DNA of 64,000 nt from contig NC_092567.1 of NCBI RefSeq assembly GCF_037975245.1, positions 20,087,376-20,151,375 of the forward strand, read 5' to 3'. The DNA is from Apostichopus japonicus (Eukaryota > Echinodermata > Holothuroidea > Aspidochirotida > Stichopodidae). Position 1 is the stretch's first letter. Each line of letters opens with the position of its first letter. Below the pieces are notes generated by a model. The model was given only the letters and a program-made list of their open reading frames with translations. It did not search any database and was not told the DNA's origin. Below, piece after piece: positions 27,064 to 53,471 of this stretch. A program made the translations under genes and the position numbers.

Positions 27064-27097
<34 letters not shown>

Positions 27098-27343
27098 TTT
27101 GTTTGTGTGTGTAAACCACTTTCCTGTATATTATTTAGGTTTGACGTTTATATAATGCAATGTTCCAAATATTTCAGAAAAAAGGGTTCTTGTTATATTA
27201 ATTTTTAAGAAGGGGTCCTATTAGGGTAGAGCATTATAGCCCTCTTTCCATTTAACCAAGTATCTAAAAAAAGAAATTAAATTTAAAAAAAAAATGAAAA
27301 TGTATTGTAAACGATCCCTTCTCATTGTTATCCAACCAGTTCA
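25986..27343. other. Intergenic, no gene recognised
   Basis: No supported gene. A (TA)n run lies at 27067-27094. G-rich sequence around 26410-26480 with CTTGGATCTTGACGCCTCTG at about 26588-26607 resembles a transposon terminus, but no partner was found. Confidence 0.45.
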
Positions 27344-27502
27344 TCTCTAAATATGTCAATACCCTTTTATCATTACACATTTTCTCACCACAGTATTGTT
27401 TATACCGGACCAAAATGTTGGAATAGTATTCCTGATCATTTAAAACACCCTTGTAGCAAATCTACGTTGAAGAATAAGATAACTAAATGTTACTTTAATT
27501 AG
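27344..27502 (+). pseudogene. Decayed LINE C-terminus
   Basis: The plus-strand frame reads HSIVYTGPKCWNSIPDHLK, continues to a Lys-rich end, and stops at 27500-27502. 'HSIxYTGPKxWNSIPxxLK' is the hallmark end of many animal LINE polymerases. The sequence upstream is closed by stops, so only the last ~40 codons survive. This is a 5'-truncated dead copy lying about 1.6 kb upstream of NT5E. Confidence 0.7.
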
Positions 27503-29087
27503 TTAATATGCTCGCCATGAATGTTTTCAGATACCTTTTGTGTTGGTGTTGATCTATACTTCTTGCTTTGTTTTGTATTGATAACAACAGAAAATGCGAA
27601 CTATTTGTTTTGCTTGAAAACGTAGCATTTACACCATCAATTCATTTATACAGTTTTATATGTTGCTTCCCGTCAATTTGGCTAAGATCATTTTGTAGTA
27701 TCTTTTTCCAAGATTCCAAGAGACCCCGTGATTCACATAATGTTGACGTAACATCGTCATTATCACACGGTGACAGCCTGAACTGCATGGGTTTGAGAGC
27801 GGATCAGTTAATTCGTTTTCGTACCGGCAGGCTTATTTATCTTATATGTGACGTTTCTTATAAGAAGTACCGTTTGAATGTATTGTGTTTATCATTGGAA
27901 TAATTATCTGTACGGTATCTCTGCCAGTACAGAGTTCATCAGTTAATGCGCAAACTCGTAAAGATTATTTAAGCTTTTATCATGAATAGCCGTTTCAACA
28001 CTTGATAGCTCTAGTTCACACTTCGAGGTCTCTAGCAGCGGACCGGTTAAGTAAGTCATCACACGCGAAAAGAAATACCCAATTCGCTTTTACAGTACGT
28101 ACTTATACTGAATTTACAAATATTTTGTTTTGTTTTGTCTTCTTTAAGAATTAATTTTAATTAAATTAATTAAATATTAATTATTTTTACACTTATTTAA
28201 AATAGCCTACATATATATATTTGTTAATATAAAATAATATTTGTTTTGTATTATAAATGTTTCTATAATTTTGTTTTAAAAACTAGGCCTATAAGATTTA
28301 CAAAGAAAAAGTATATAATATCTATAGGTCAACTTGCGGATTTATATAAACTCCTTATTCAATTTTTGCAAAAAAAACATATGGAAAAATATTTTTTTTC
28401 CCATCTCATTAAGGAAAGAATTTTTTTATTCTACGTCGTAAATGCTAAATTAGCCAAACAAAGATATAGTTATCTTACCAACAGTCAGTTGGCAGAACTT
28501 AGTATTTTTTTTTTCTTTATCGGGAGCATTTCCCGTATTAATATATAAGTCGGATGTGAAATCATGATGTGAACATTTGTTGCAATAATTTAATCAAAGT
28601 TCATGAATACGCCTCTTAAATGCAGAAATTATAAAATGGTTTGTTTTTTCTTCATCTTCTTCTTTACAGAGAGATTACGACCGGATTTTGAAGTTTCTTG
28701 TTTAGGTGGAAAGGAATCCCACGAAGTTCTGCTGAGAACGGATTAAGCAGGCAGGTGCAAAAATCGCGGGGAGGACACAAAAAAAAAGAGAATAAAAAAG
28801 AAGAGTACTGAAATGAAAACTTGGTCATAATAATTAAACGGTGAAGATACATGACCCTACATGGACAGACTGACATATACAGTTCGCTACAGGTAGACAT
28901 TATATATACAATAACATATACACAGTTATCATTACATTATAGCGCCGTGTCGGAGTGACGGAATTGGCCCAGAAAAAGTGAAGGCGAAAGGAGGCATATG
29001 GTATAGTGTTTATAAAACATTGATTTAGAGATAGATATATACGTACGAAGCAACCCGCTGTGTGTGCGCGTATTAACCGTGAACACG
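27503..29087. other. Upstream region of NT5E
   Basis: AT-rich non-coding DNA immediately 5' of the NT5E initiator. It should contain the promoter and 5' UTR, but I see no motif that fixes a transcription start. An upstream non-coding exon cannot be excluded. Confidence 0.45.
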
Positions 29088-43230
<14,143 letters not shown>

Positions 43231-43431
43231 CGATAACCGAGTTTCAGGAAACAAATCGCCTGATGTCAATATTACTTAGTACTAAATTTACCAAAGTAGA
43301 AAGCAATATTTATACTTGGCACATGGCCTTGCTCTTACATATTGGACTGACGTGTCTTATACTTGTTGCCAACAGTACTAGCCTTAGAATCCGCTCATTA
43401 CCAAGCAGAAGATTATTCTAAACAAAAAGTG

Positions 43432-43437
43432 AATAAA
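43432..43437 (+). promoter_or_regulatory. Candidate poly(A) signal for NT5E
   Basis: AATAAA lies about 200 bp after the NT5E stop and is the first canonical hexamer there. Cleavage position and use are unproven. Confidence 0.4.
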
Positions 43438-46400
43438 GTAACATCGTGGTCGTTTTGGGACCTCCATTACAGCGCCATGACAGAGCCTCACAAAAAAGAT
43501 ATCCATATAGTTCGTTGCATCATTATACCAGGGCGTATGTATTGTATTGTGCCTCAAAAAGTACGTAACCCTTCAAGACTAGATGATCAACAGTTAGCCT
43601 ACCATGCTTTCATAGCGGATGTAACTAGGCCTGTCCTTCTTTACTTAACTCTGTAGGAAAGTTGCTGTAGTTATCACAGAGTTAGAAGAAAATACTAGTA
43701 AGAGGGTTGATTATCTTGAATACACGTGTTACCATTTTCCAAGGGAAATAATCAGCTAAACTATATACGGGTTACTTTTCAGAAAATTCTCAGGGATCGT
43801 GTTATTCTTAAAGGGATAAAACCAACTAATCAAATGTTCTGAACTTTAAAGTCATCCGCAGCTGAGACACTTTTGTAAACGTTCAATTAATTTTGAAAAA
43901 TGTATTGGTGTGTAGAGAAACTACAGTGGCCGACAGTGGCCGACAGTGGCCGACAGTGGCCCGTGAATAGGTTTTCTATCAGCTGATTGTTTGCACGTAA
44001 GACTTACCTTTTATAACTGAGAGTTCATATCCACGTTAGCAATAGCCTAGACTTTACGAGGTTTTCTCAAGTTCCAAATTCTACCCCCCCCCCCTTACCC
44101 CAGCGACTCACCCCAGGTGGTCGGTTGACGCATTGCGGCCAGAGAATTTAAAACACCCGAATGTTTGGAATAGTTTAGAGGGCCAGAACATTTATCAGGC
44201 AAGTGACTGTGTACTTTTGAAAACCTTCAGAAATTTGACAGACGAAATTTTTGGTGACAAACTGACAACCTTCAAAATGGTCTATCACACAATAGCATCT
44301 TATTATCACAGGCATAATATTTATTATGAATATTAATTGCACCGAGGATAAGTTTGTTTTGACTGTAGCATCTATTATTCTTTTTACGTAACAGATTTTA
44401 ATTTTTGTGGTTCTTGTTATAAGTTTCATCATCATCGTCGGTTTCCATGTTTGAATTTATTGTGTTTCGAATCACTTCTCAGGTATTATTCAGAAATATT
44501 TGTTATAATTTTTATATAGTATTTAGTATATATTTACTCCGAAATGCCCAGGCAGGGAATGTAATGAGGCGACCGTCCGCAAACTGTGGGCGGTATACTT
44601 AACAGTGGGTCGCACAAAACTTCGATGGTTCGCGAGGTTTTTTTGCAACCGTCAAAATAGTTAGCTACGAAAACAGGAGATTGATTAAATTAGTTTTTGA
44701 GCATCGATTCTGATGGGGTGGGTCGTGGTTCAGTCCTCATCATGGAAGATCCTCGGTCGTGAGCCTAAACGTTTTCGGATCGCTGTGTTAGAGTAAAAGT
44801 GAAATTTACCTCGCAACAAATCTCATAGGTTTAATCAAAGATTTTATTTTTGACCCCCCCCCCCCCTCCTTCGATCCCCTTCTCCCGTCCCGCTTCCCCA
44901 TTTGTGGTTTTATCGGATATCGCTATTTGAAGTTCAACCTGGAAAAAAAATGTTTTGGAGAAAGGGGCGGGCGGAGAAAAAGGGTCGGGTAGTATAATTA
45001 ATATGCGTTAAGTTCCTACAAAATCTTTAATTTAAATGTTTAAATGGGTACTTTGATTCCTATGGAATTGTTCTCTAATTGTATAGAAGATTTTGAAATC
45101 TTTTGTTTAATTGATGATAAAATTGATCAGAAGTTAACAGTTTATTATCAATATAGGACCTATGTTGGTTTGTTGTTTAGCGAGCGATAAAATATTGCGT
45201 TGAAATTTGCAGTCGTAAACTTAATAGAAACAAAGAATAAAATAAATAAACAAAGGAAACTGTTGGATAGATATATAATTAAAATTTCTTACCTCCACCT
45301 TATTGTTCGATAATCTCCATCAGGGTCGCTACACAATAATGGTCCGCATTCCGTGAGAGAAATCCAATTGAAAAGTAAATAAGTGGCTTGGTCCTGTTAA
45401 CCTCGCTAAGCACGAAATCCTTCTTACGATTGATCAAATACAAGTCCAAATGGAAATCCACGCACACTCTTTGCCGTGCGTACACAAAAGTACCGAGAAA
45501 TTTAGCTGGACGAGTATGCAATTAAAGTGCTGCTATTGTAAACTGAGTCGTATTTACGACAAGGTTTACCACAGCGTAAAGTTTATAATTAAACTAATGT
45601 AAAACAAAAACGTCAATTACGTAATATGTGGTTACTGGTAATACGGTAGTCCTCCTAACATATAATTCGCATGTCGGAAAAAAGTTTAGATTAATATAAT
45701 GTTCCACCTTCACAATTTTATAAGGGTAATGAACCGCTATAAGCTTTCCTTGATAAATGGTTGAAAATATCTCGCCCGGATCCAGTGGATTTAGGGTAAG
45801 ATTATGAACGATTTACTTAAGATTGTTAATCTTCCTCCTTGTCACTTACTGCCTACCTCTTGAGCTATCTCAAAAGTGTGACAGTGGTGGCGCACTATCA
45901 AAAAAGATAATAAGATTGCAGTTCTACAAGATATCTTTAAATAAATGCAGACATTATCTTTAATTAATTGTGGCGTCCGATTTCCATAGATTAAAACCAT
46001 CTTACCATGAGTTAGAGATATCTTTGAATATGCATGACCTTATGTCGCTCTGTCATTGGATAATAAGAGCTGTCATATCATGAGTGTCAAATTAATAAAT
46101 ATAATTAATATTAAATTTAAAATAATTAATTTATATTAATAATATGAAAATATAACAATACGAGTCAGATGTTATTAGTAATGACGTCACAAATTTAGGT
46201 ATAGAGATATCGAGAACCCTATATGCCTATATATTGAAGATATATATGTTAGGTATTTAAATGAGCGGTGTATGAAATTTTTAAACAAAATATCTAGAGA
46301 TCATTATATTCATATCGATAATAATAAATTAAATTTATTTGTTGAGTAATCAAAACATTTCGCATTCAATAAAAAAAAACGGTATGTCTAACCAAGGATT

Positions 46401-46829
46401 ATAAGTATTTTCACTTATTTGCAAAGACTTTTAACAACTTCACCCAATAAGGTACGAAACTACACTGCACCAATAGACTCTCAAACCCAGTCCCAGTCTG
46501 GCCTGACGTGACCGAGGAGTCAGTGACCTTTAGAAAGTGTCTGTGTGGAATTTTCTAAGTAATCAAATGGACTCAGTAATTGCCTGCAGGACTGACGAGG
46601 GGATGTGGGGATGGGGGGGGGGTGGGGGTCAGAGGGAGGTACAGCTCCGAAGCGTGGGGTCAATAAGGGGGCTGTCGACTACTCTGTTTATCTGCTCATG
46701 ATGTATTCATTCTTTCGAAGAGTCTAAAGGAGGGTATATCATCCCCCCCCCCAAAAAAACAACAACAAACAAACAAACTCACCGAACATGCGGTCGTTAA
46801 AATTCACATAAGTACAATCGTGGTTACTG
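43438..46829. other. Intergenic between NT5E and PHRF1, first part
   Basis: No supported gene. Contains a 10-bp minisatellite, poly-C runs (44085-44093, 44857-44867), a poly-G run at 46612-46621, and AT-rich DNA. A 73-codon minus-strand frame at 45300-45521 is followed by a donor-like GTAAGAA but has no recognisable homology. Confidence 0.5.
43924..43961. repeat. 10-bp minisatellite, about four copies
   Basis: Near-perfect tandem copies of CAGTGGCCGA. Confidence 0.85.
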
Positions 46830-47089
46830 TTGAACATACATACCGTACATATATGCATACACACTGACCATGCATACTAAACATGCTTACTCACCATACA
46901 TACAGTCGCAAATACTCACCACATACACAGTCGTACATATAATAGTGTGTTCACCCTCACCATAGGCATTCATACTAAACATACATACTCACCGAACATA
47001 CAATGTGCATACACACTCACTATACATATTAAACATACGTACCCACCATACATACAGTATAGGCTAAACATACCTACCCACCATATATA
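46830..47089. repeat. CATAC-rich degenerate repeat leading into satellite
   Basis: Loose repeats of CATACATACTCACCATACATAC with variable spacing. It shares vocabulary with the adjoining satellite and is probably its degenerate edge. Confidence 0.6.
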
Positions 47090-47770
47090 AAATCGTATGC
47101 ACACTCACTTTACATGCATACAATCTTGCATACAGTTATGCATATTCACCAAACATACTCAACATTTCATACTCATCAATTATACAGTCGCACGTACATA
47201 TACCCACTCACGCATATCATTCACACAGTCGTACTTCCTCTACGTGTCCAGTCACCGTACATACAGTCATACACACACTAACTATACATGCATACTGTCT
47301 TGCATACAGTTGTGCATACTCACCAAACATGCTCAACATTCATACTCATCAATTATACAGTCGCACGTACATACCCACTCACGCATATCATTCACACAGT
47401 CGTACTTCCTCTACGTGTCCATTCACCGTACATACAGTCGTATGCACACTCCCTATACATGCATACTGTCTTGCATATAGTTGTGCATACTCACCAAACA
47501 TACTCAACATTTCATACTCACCAATTCTACAGTCGCACATACCCACTCACGCATATCATTCATACGGTCGTACTTCCTCTACGTGTCCATTCACCGTATA
47601 CAGTCGTATGCACACTCACTATACATGCATACTGTCTTGCATATAGTTGTGCATACTCACCAAACATACTCAACATTTCATACTCACCAATTCTACAGTC
47701 GCACATACCCACTCACGCATATCATTCATACAGTCGTACTTCCTCTACGTGTCCATTCACCGTACATATT
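47090..47770. repeat. Satellite-like tandem array, ~170-bp unit, four copies
   Basis: Units begin near CGTATGCACACTCACT at about 47093, 47266, 47438 and 47604 and end at CTACGTGTCC plus CACCGTACAT. Successive copies are highly similar. The unit length is close to a multiple of three, so overlapping frames of up to 182 codons rich in His/Thr/Ser stay open; these are artefacts. The array breaks off at TATTATATTG near 47770. Confidence 0.88.
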
Positions 47771-50700
47771 ATATTGTCGTTTTTAGGGATCGACATATCA
47801 CAACAGATTTTTTTTCATTTCCATTTAAACCTTTGAATTGAAATTGGTATAATAATCACTATTACGTAATGGACAGATTAGCAGCTACGTTGTCGCAACT
47901 TTGGCGAGCAGAATTACCTGATAGAGATCAATATTAGAAAGAAGAACACTATGTAAGACAAAATGAAGGACATCTGTCCGACTATCGATGTGCCCGTCTA
48001 GAAATAAACAGCGATTTGTCGATAACTATAAGTTATTAAGTAATAATGTTAAGTTATTGATTGTACATAGCGCTAGGTTCTTTACTGTGTGGGCTTGCAT
48101 TATACAGGAATAAAAACCAATTGGTCTTATGATCTTTTGCGAGATTTAATCGCTTAATTCCCTCACATTCCACAATCATAATTTTGTGATGGATTTATCC
48201 TATATGTGTGGGCCTATTTAATATAATATAGCACATATAGTGTGTGGGCCTATATAATATTATAGAAACTATAGTGCGTAAAAAGTATAAATAATATAAT
48301 GGGATCACGAACGTGATAATATTTCACCTCATTAAATGCGATTATTGAGGTTAAACTATTTTGTTTTATTAATGTTCTTCGCGGTAAGTTCCATCGAATT
48401 TTAGAAGACGGTGTATATTGGCGTTCTTGTATATTAGTTGTGCACGAGGGAGGCTTTTTTTTCTTTTCAATTTTTTGATCTCACGTTGTTTTTCTGAAAT
48501 GTTTCGCTTCATTTTAGGGTTAACTGTAGCTTATTCAAGTTCATGACTTGTATCACCATATTTATATGTGTTCACCGTTTTCATATATATTCCCACACAC
48601 CTGTGTACATTTCAGGAACGAAGGACCATTACATCACTCAACACGTAAAAATATACAGTAAACAGACTAGTAGTGGTGTTTACAAACGCAATAAAAAGAG
48701 GACTGGATTATTAATGGACTTTAGAATGTTAACCCTCCCAAAATCATATTTGTTACTGCGAACTGGAGTGGTGATCTTCAAGTAGCCCATTGTTCCGTTA
48801 ACCTTTTGTAAACCATGGTGTTATAAATTACGTACCCTTTTACACCACTAATGTGTCACAAACATATACTAGCCGTTTAAATACTACCTATATATATGTT
48901 ACCAACATCTTGTATATGAATACAGATGTAATTGTATACATGCCCGCTACAATTTAGTCAAGTTATAAATCTTGAAATTTTATGATCATAATTTAAAGTG
49001 GTCGAATATTTTGCTAGACTATATGGTAAAACCGAAGGACTGTACCTCCAGAAGTTAAAACAACACAGCTCGTTCTTTGTGTTAGATTTTAGACTACTCC
49101 CTCCACGAATGAGGACCTATACCTCACCGATCGAAATACTTCTTTATCTTATCCCTAATTTAGTCCTGCACTGTTCAATTTAAGAGTAATTAGGAGTAGA
49201 ACCATGTACCCGTACCCCAAAGAATCAATTTTTGAAAACTGCCGACATCCCTTTTTTCATCCTTTTAACATGGGGAACAGTTTACTAATGACCGATCTTG
49301 GAGCTTTATAGCAAAATGAAATTATCTCTGCATCATACGTTGTCAAACATGACTTCGGCGTTAATTAAAAAAAGCTAGAGATGTTAAACTGGGTACTACT
49401 TAGTAATATGCTAAGCAGCTAAATCGAACGCCAATTGGCCGTATTCAGACAAGTTTAAGGCTAGCCTGGAGTATTTCCAACTTTATTATGGGTTGTACAA
49501 GGAGTTAGAAAAGAAGATTTCGGCGGTTAATTGTATATAAGTTCGAATTTGCGATCTGCGTTATGTATAGTCATTGCCGACTTTGCAATCCGTGGTCCCC
49601 CTCACAAGTTTGCAAGGTCGGTAAAAGTGATTCTACGGTGTTTTGGGAAACCAACAAGGAAGGACACATGTGGTCCTGGGGCCGTTGAATATGACTCCCA
49701 TGTAGGGGGGGGGGGTGGGGTAATCCCTCGTAATTCTTTAATTATCCATTTTATTGAAAAGTGAAGCAGTGATATATCATCCGAAGATCATCCACGATCT
49801 GCAGGTGAGTTGGGTTTAGCTGAACATTGGCTTACCGTCACCGTTCGCCGGGGTAATACTAAACTACGGTATCATGTGTTTCAACGTTCATCATATGACA
49901 ATTTGCAGAATGTTGTAGACATTTCTGTGTTCCACGGTTTCTCTTCATTTCGAGTCCATATAACTCTATTTGAAAGGTCTTACAGATCACTTGCAAAAGA
50001 AGTATCGTTTTAGTCCAGCAGAACTTTGGAAAGCCAAAAGGGTCAGTAAGTTTACCTCCGCATAGGGTGTGTGAAGGTCACATGTTCTTAATCAGTGTTA
50101 GTCTAGTTATGAGCGCTTTTAAAAAGAAATCCCATTTACATTTTTCTTATCAGTTCTATATTACAAACAGCTGTTGGAAAATTCCCATTAAGCACACCCC
50201 TGTAGATTTCATGATCACTCCACAAGCAGTTGTTCAAATATCACAACGTATCACATTCGCCTACTTTATTTCTGTTTATATAAGAACATGTGACACAACA
50301 TATTATGATCATTTGTAAAAAAAAAAACAGTTTTTTTCCCTTGAACATCACTGTTACATTAATATGAGAACCCCCTAGAGTCCCGTTCTCTTCAAACTTT
50401 GTTTTTGTGACCTCAAGTTAAACTTTCATCATCATATCGGATGAGACCCAAGTTGCGGACGTTGTTGTGCCCTGGGGAATGGTTTAACGGGGGGGGGGGG
50501 GGAGAGGTATACCCTCCTTTTTAAAAAAATGTGTTTTATGATTATGGCTGCTTAGTTGCAAGATGGTGTTATTTTTGCAACTTTTGAATTAATTAATGTT
50601 CAAGATTCTTCCACTTTTCCCTTCATATTTCAGCCAGTTTTATTCTCGATTTGTTTTTGGCGACCCTAAAAACGGTCGCGACACCCACTTTTGAATACGA

Positions 50701-51908
50701 GGGTTTTTAGATTAATGCGTATTTCTTAAATTTGTAAACTTCTCCACCCCCACCCCCCACACCCGTCCCCATCTTTTTCAGCTATTAATGAATGCGGGGG
50801 GAACTATTACTCTATATCGGAACTTGAAGTCCACGAAGTCCATATTATAGCCCAAAGATAACTGAAGTTAAACATATGTTCGTGTGTTGTTACAGTTTTA
50901 TTCTTTGCAGAGCCAGCATAAAATATTATTGCTTGAGGTGTCGAATATTAATTCGAGAGATTGTTCCTTTTTTGCATATGGGGCTTCCTTTTTGTGACTC
51001 GTATAATGAACAGCATGAACAGAAGAATATGCCGGCTGCAAAAGAATGGGTTCAATTGAGGGAATTTACAGACCACTCAAGGGCTTTAAAATGTGTTTGT
51101 GTAAACACTTGACAAACACCCCTCGCCATACCTGAGAATGAAGCGGGAGGGTGTGGGAGGGGGGTGGTGGACTGATGGATCTCGAAAACCTTTTGAACGA
51201 CCCCAAAAGTAAAACAATTACGGTAGAGTCAGGCACAAGATAAACACCGCAGAATCATTTGAATTTTGTTTTCCTTTTCTTTTTCTTCTCCTAATTTCAC
51301 ATTAAACGAGCATTAATGACTTGTATATGTACAGCGAAATGTGAGCACAACTAAAAAAAATAATAAGGATAATAATGATAATAGTAATAATAGCAATAAA
51401 TATGCAGCTTTCTACAGCATACAGTTAGTTGAGCAAGAGCTTATGGCACTAGAGAGAACCAAGGAAGAAACAAAACTCTTCATTACAAACGAAACAGGAA
51501 AGCATGGTGATACCAGTGAAAAGTTTATGAAAAATTGATCTTTTCATAATATTATCATCGAGGTCAAATACCATTTTTAAGGTGCATGATGACAGGCAAA
51601 ATGCCAAATATTAGACGAAGACCTCAAATAGTTTTTTTTTTTTTGTCACCTACATTGGGTTGAGTTTGGTTCTGACCTATTCAAAAGTGAGATGCTAAGG
51701 CCATGGTATCTCAATCAACGTTCTATCTAGGCCACAAAAAGGGTCGAAGAATGAACACAATGGAGAGGAGACCAGAAAATGGTGCTCATGTCTAGTAAGT
51801 TGTTCGTATTGTGGACTTATTTTGGCCCGTAGGACACCTATTAAGAACCCTTGTATGAGGAAGGAGATAAAAACAAACCTTCTGTTATGATTCATCAATC
51901 GTTCTACT
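47771..51908. other. Intergenic, no gene recognised
   Basis: No supported gene. Poly-G runs at 49707-49716 and 50489-50501; otherwise AT-rich sequence and short open frames without motifs. Confidence 0.5.
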
Positions 51909-51993
51909 GCAGTTTTCAAATAACAAAACGGCTCATTCTGCATATAAAAGTTCTACATATGCAGAATAAGCCATTTCGTTATTTCAAAACTGC
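51909..51993. ncRNA. 85-nt pre-miRNA-like hairpin (candidate)
   Basis: A 37-nt 5' arm (51909-51945, starting GCAGTTTTCAAATAAC) pairs with a 37-nt 3' arm (51957-51993) with only four single mismatches and no bulges. The loop is 11 nt. Size and shape suit an animal pre-miRNA. A small fold-back transposon is an equally simple explanation, and the strand is undetermined because the hairpin is nearly symmetrical. Confidence 0.4.
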
Positions 51994-53216
51994 GCGCATG
52001 CTCAGAGTGGATATTTCCGTCATAACAACAAGTTATATTTTTACCTTTTTTTTGTGGTGTGTCAAAGTTTGACGAATCTATGTCAAAATCATGACAATTT
52101 GACAAAAATAATCATACCTAAGTCACTTACTATATAAATACAAATATGACATATCCTCCGTAGTCAAATAAAACGTGATTCTGGAAGTTGGGCATTTGAT
52201 GGGGCTTAGACAAAGACCAAACGGTAATACCGTGCCTGTTTGTGCTGGTGTTTATTCTCAAATAACCTTTGACATTCATATGACTACTACTACTCTCAAT
52301 ATCCAAGTTTCGTGCGAGTGTCTATTACCATTGGATAGAACCCACACATTGTAACAAGGATTATCACCTAATAACATACAAAGCTTACTTATTTCTATAT
52401 ATTATTAGAAGAAAAAAATGGTCTTTCTTCTTTTGTTGTCTCCTAATGTTTTTTTTTCCTCCTCATTTCACTCAAATTGACCGGAAGCTCAATCCACTCA
52501 GTGAGTTTTCAATTAACTGAAAAATTAACTATTAAAATATCCTACACATAGAATAAAAACAAACTTAAAATTGCTGAATAAGGGCAACTTCTACTGTCTT
52601 CTTTCAAATTTCATGTGACTGGATTAACTTTACTACATAAAAAAATATGGAATAAACATTTTTGTTCAAATAAATAAGAATCAAATTATAGAAAAGGATT
52701 AAACACTTTATGAAGATTATGTCAAAAACCTTCCCAAAATAATGCCAAATTCTGATAATTGTTCTAAGTGCAGGGAAGTTATGGGGGGGGGGGGGGGAAA
52801 CAATGTCATAGAAAAACACAACACGAAAAGAAAACTGTAATTTCTCTTTCAATTAAGTAGTAACTAAATACTGATTTATCCTTCTGCGCCTAGAACTTGA
52901 ATTTTAAAAGCCAATACCAAAACTTTCAAATCCCTTTTGAACTTCCCCGTCACAGTGAAGTTTATTTCTTCGCAGGATTCATTTAAGAATTGACGGAGTG
53001 GCTTCTTCAGACTTCTGACATATTTTAATGTAACCAAAGACACTCTCCTTGCTTAATCTCACCAGTATTTTGGACCTTTAGCACATATTAATGTCTTATG
53101 TTGAGTGTAAGGTAAACGAAGAAAAAAAACCCAATAAAACGAAGACAGTTCCTGTTAAGGTGAACTGTGATTGGCAACATGTTTTCGTAAAAAGATATTT
53201 TTGTGCATTTTTTCCA
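51994..53216. other. Intergenic, no gene recognised
   Basis: AT-rich, with poly-G at about 52783-52797. No supported gene. Confidence 0.5.
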
Positions 53217-53471
53217 GGTGCGGATCCAGGATTTCAAAGACGAAGGGGTAAGGCTCTGGGGTGATGGACCCACCTCCCTTGTAGAGGGGTCTGTGGGTGC
53301 TCCTCCAGGAAAAGGAAAATAAGACTTAAAATGGTGCATTCTGAGATATATTAAGGCCATAAGTTAGGTATACACGCAAAATTGTGCTAATAATTCCTGT
53401 TCTTCTTTTGTGTGGGGCTGTAAAGGGTGTTGTTGACCCCACCCCTACCACCCCTACATTTGCACCTGTGT
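53217..53471. mobile_element. Transposon-like fragment with CAGGTGC ends
   Basis: Starts CAGGTGCGGATCCAGGATTT and ends TACATTTGCACCTG, giving short inverted ends (CAGGTGC). Part of the interior resembles 36555-36682, which also ends in GGATCCGCGTCTG. No TSD was found, so it may be old or mis-bounded. Confidence 0.45.

Noticed and set aside
29064..29087. Upstream GTG start for NT5E
   Set aside because: Eukaryotic initiation at ATG 29088 directly gives a good signal peptide; the GTG extension adds polar residues before it.
45300..45521. Minus-strand 73-codon frame near a donor-like GTAAGAA
   Set aside because: The frame closes before the donor, and no acceptor, homology or neighbouring exon supports a coding exon.
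47090..47770. Possible CRISPR array
   Set aside because: The whole ~170-bp unit is repeated, with no unique spacers, and the DNA is plainly eukaryotic.
47097..47841. Overlapping frames of 64-182 codons rich in His, Thr and Ser
   Set aside because: They span the ~170-bp satellite in several frames at once; periodicity explains the openness.
53217..53471. Complete transposon with TSD
   Set aside because: Short inverted CAGGTGC ends are present, but the flanking 8-mers do not match, so it is kept only as a fragment.
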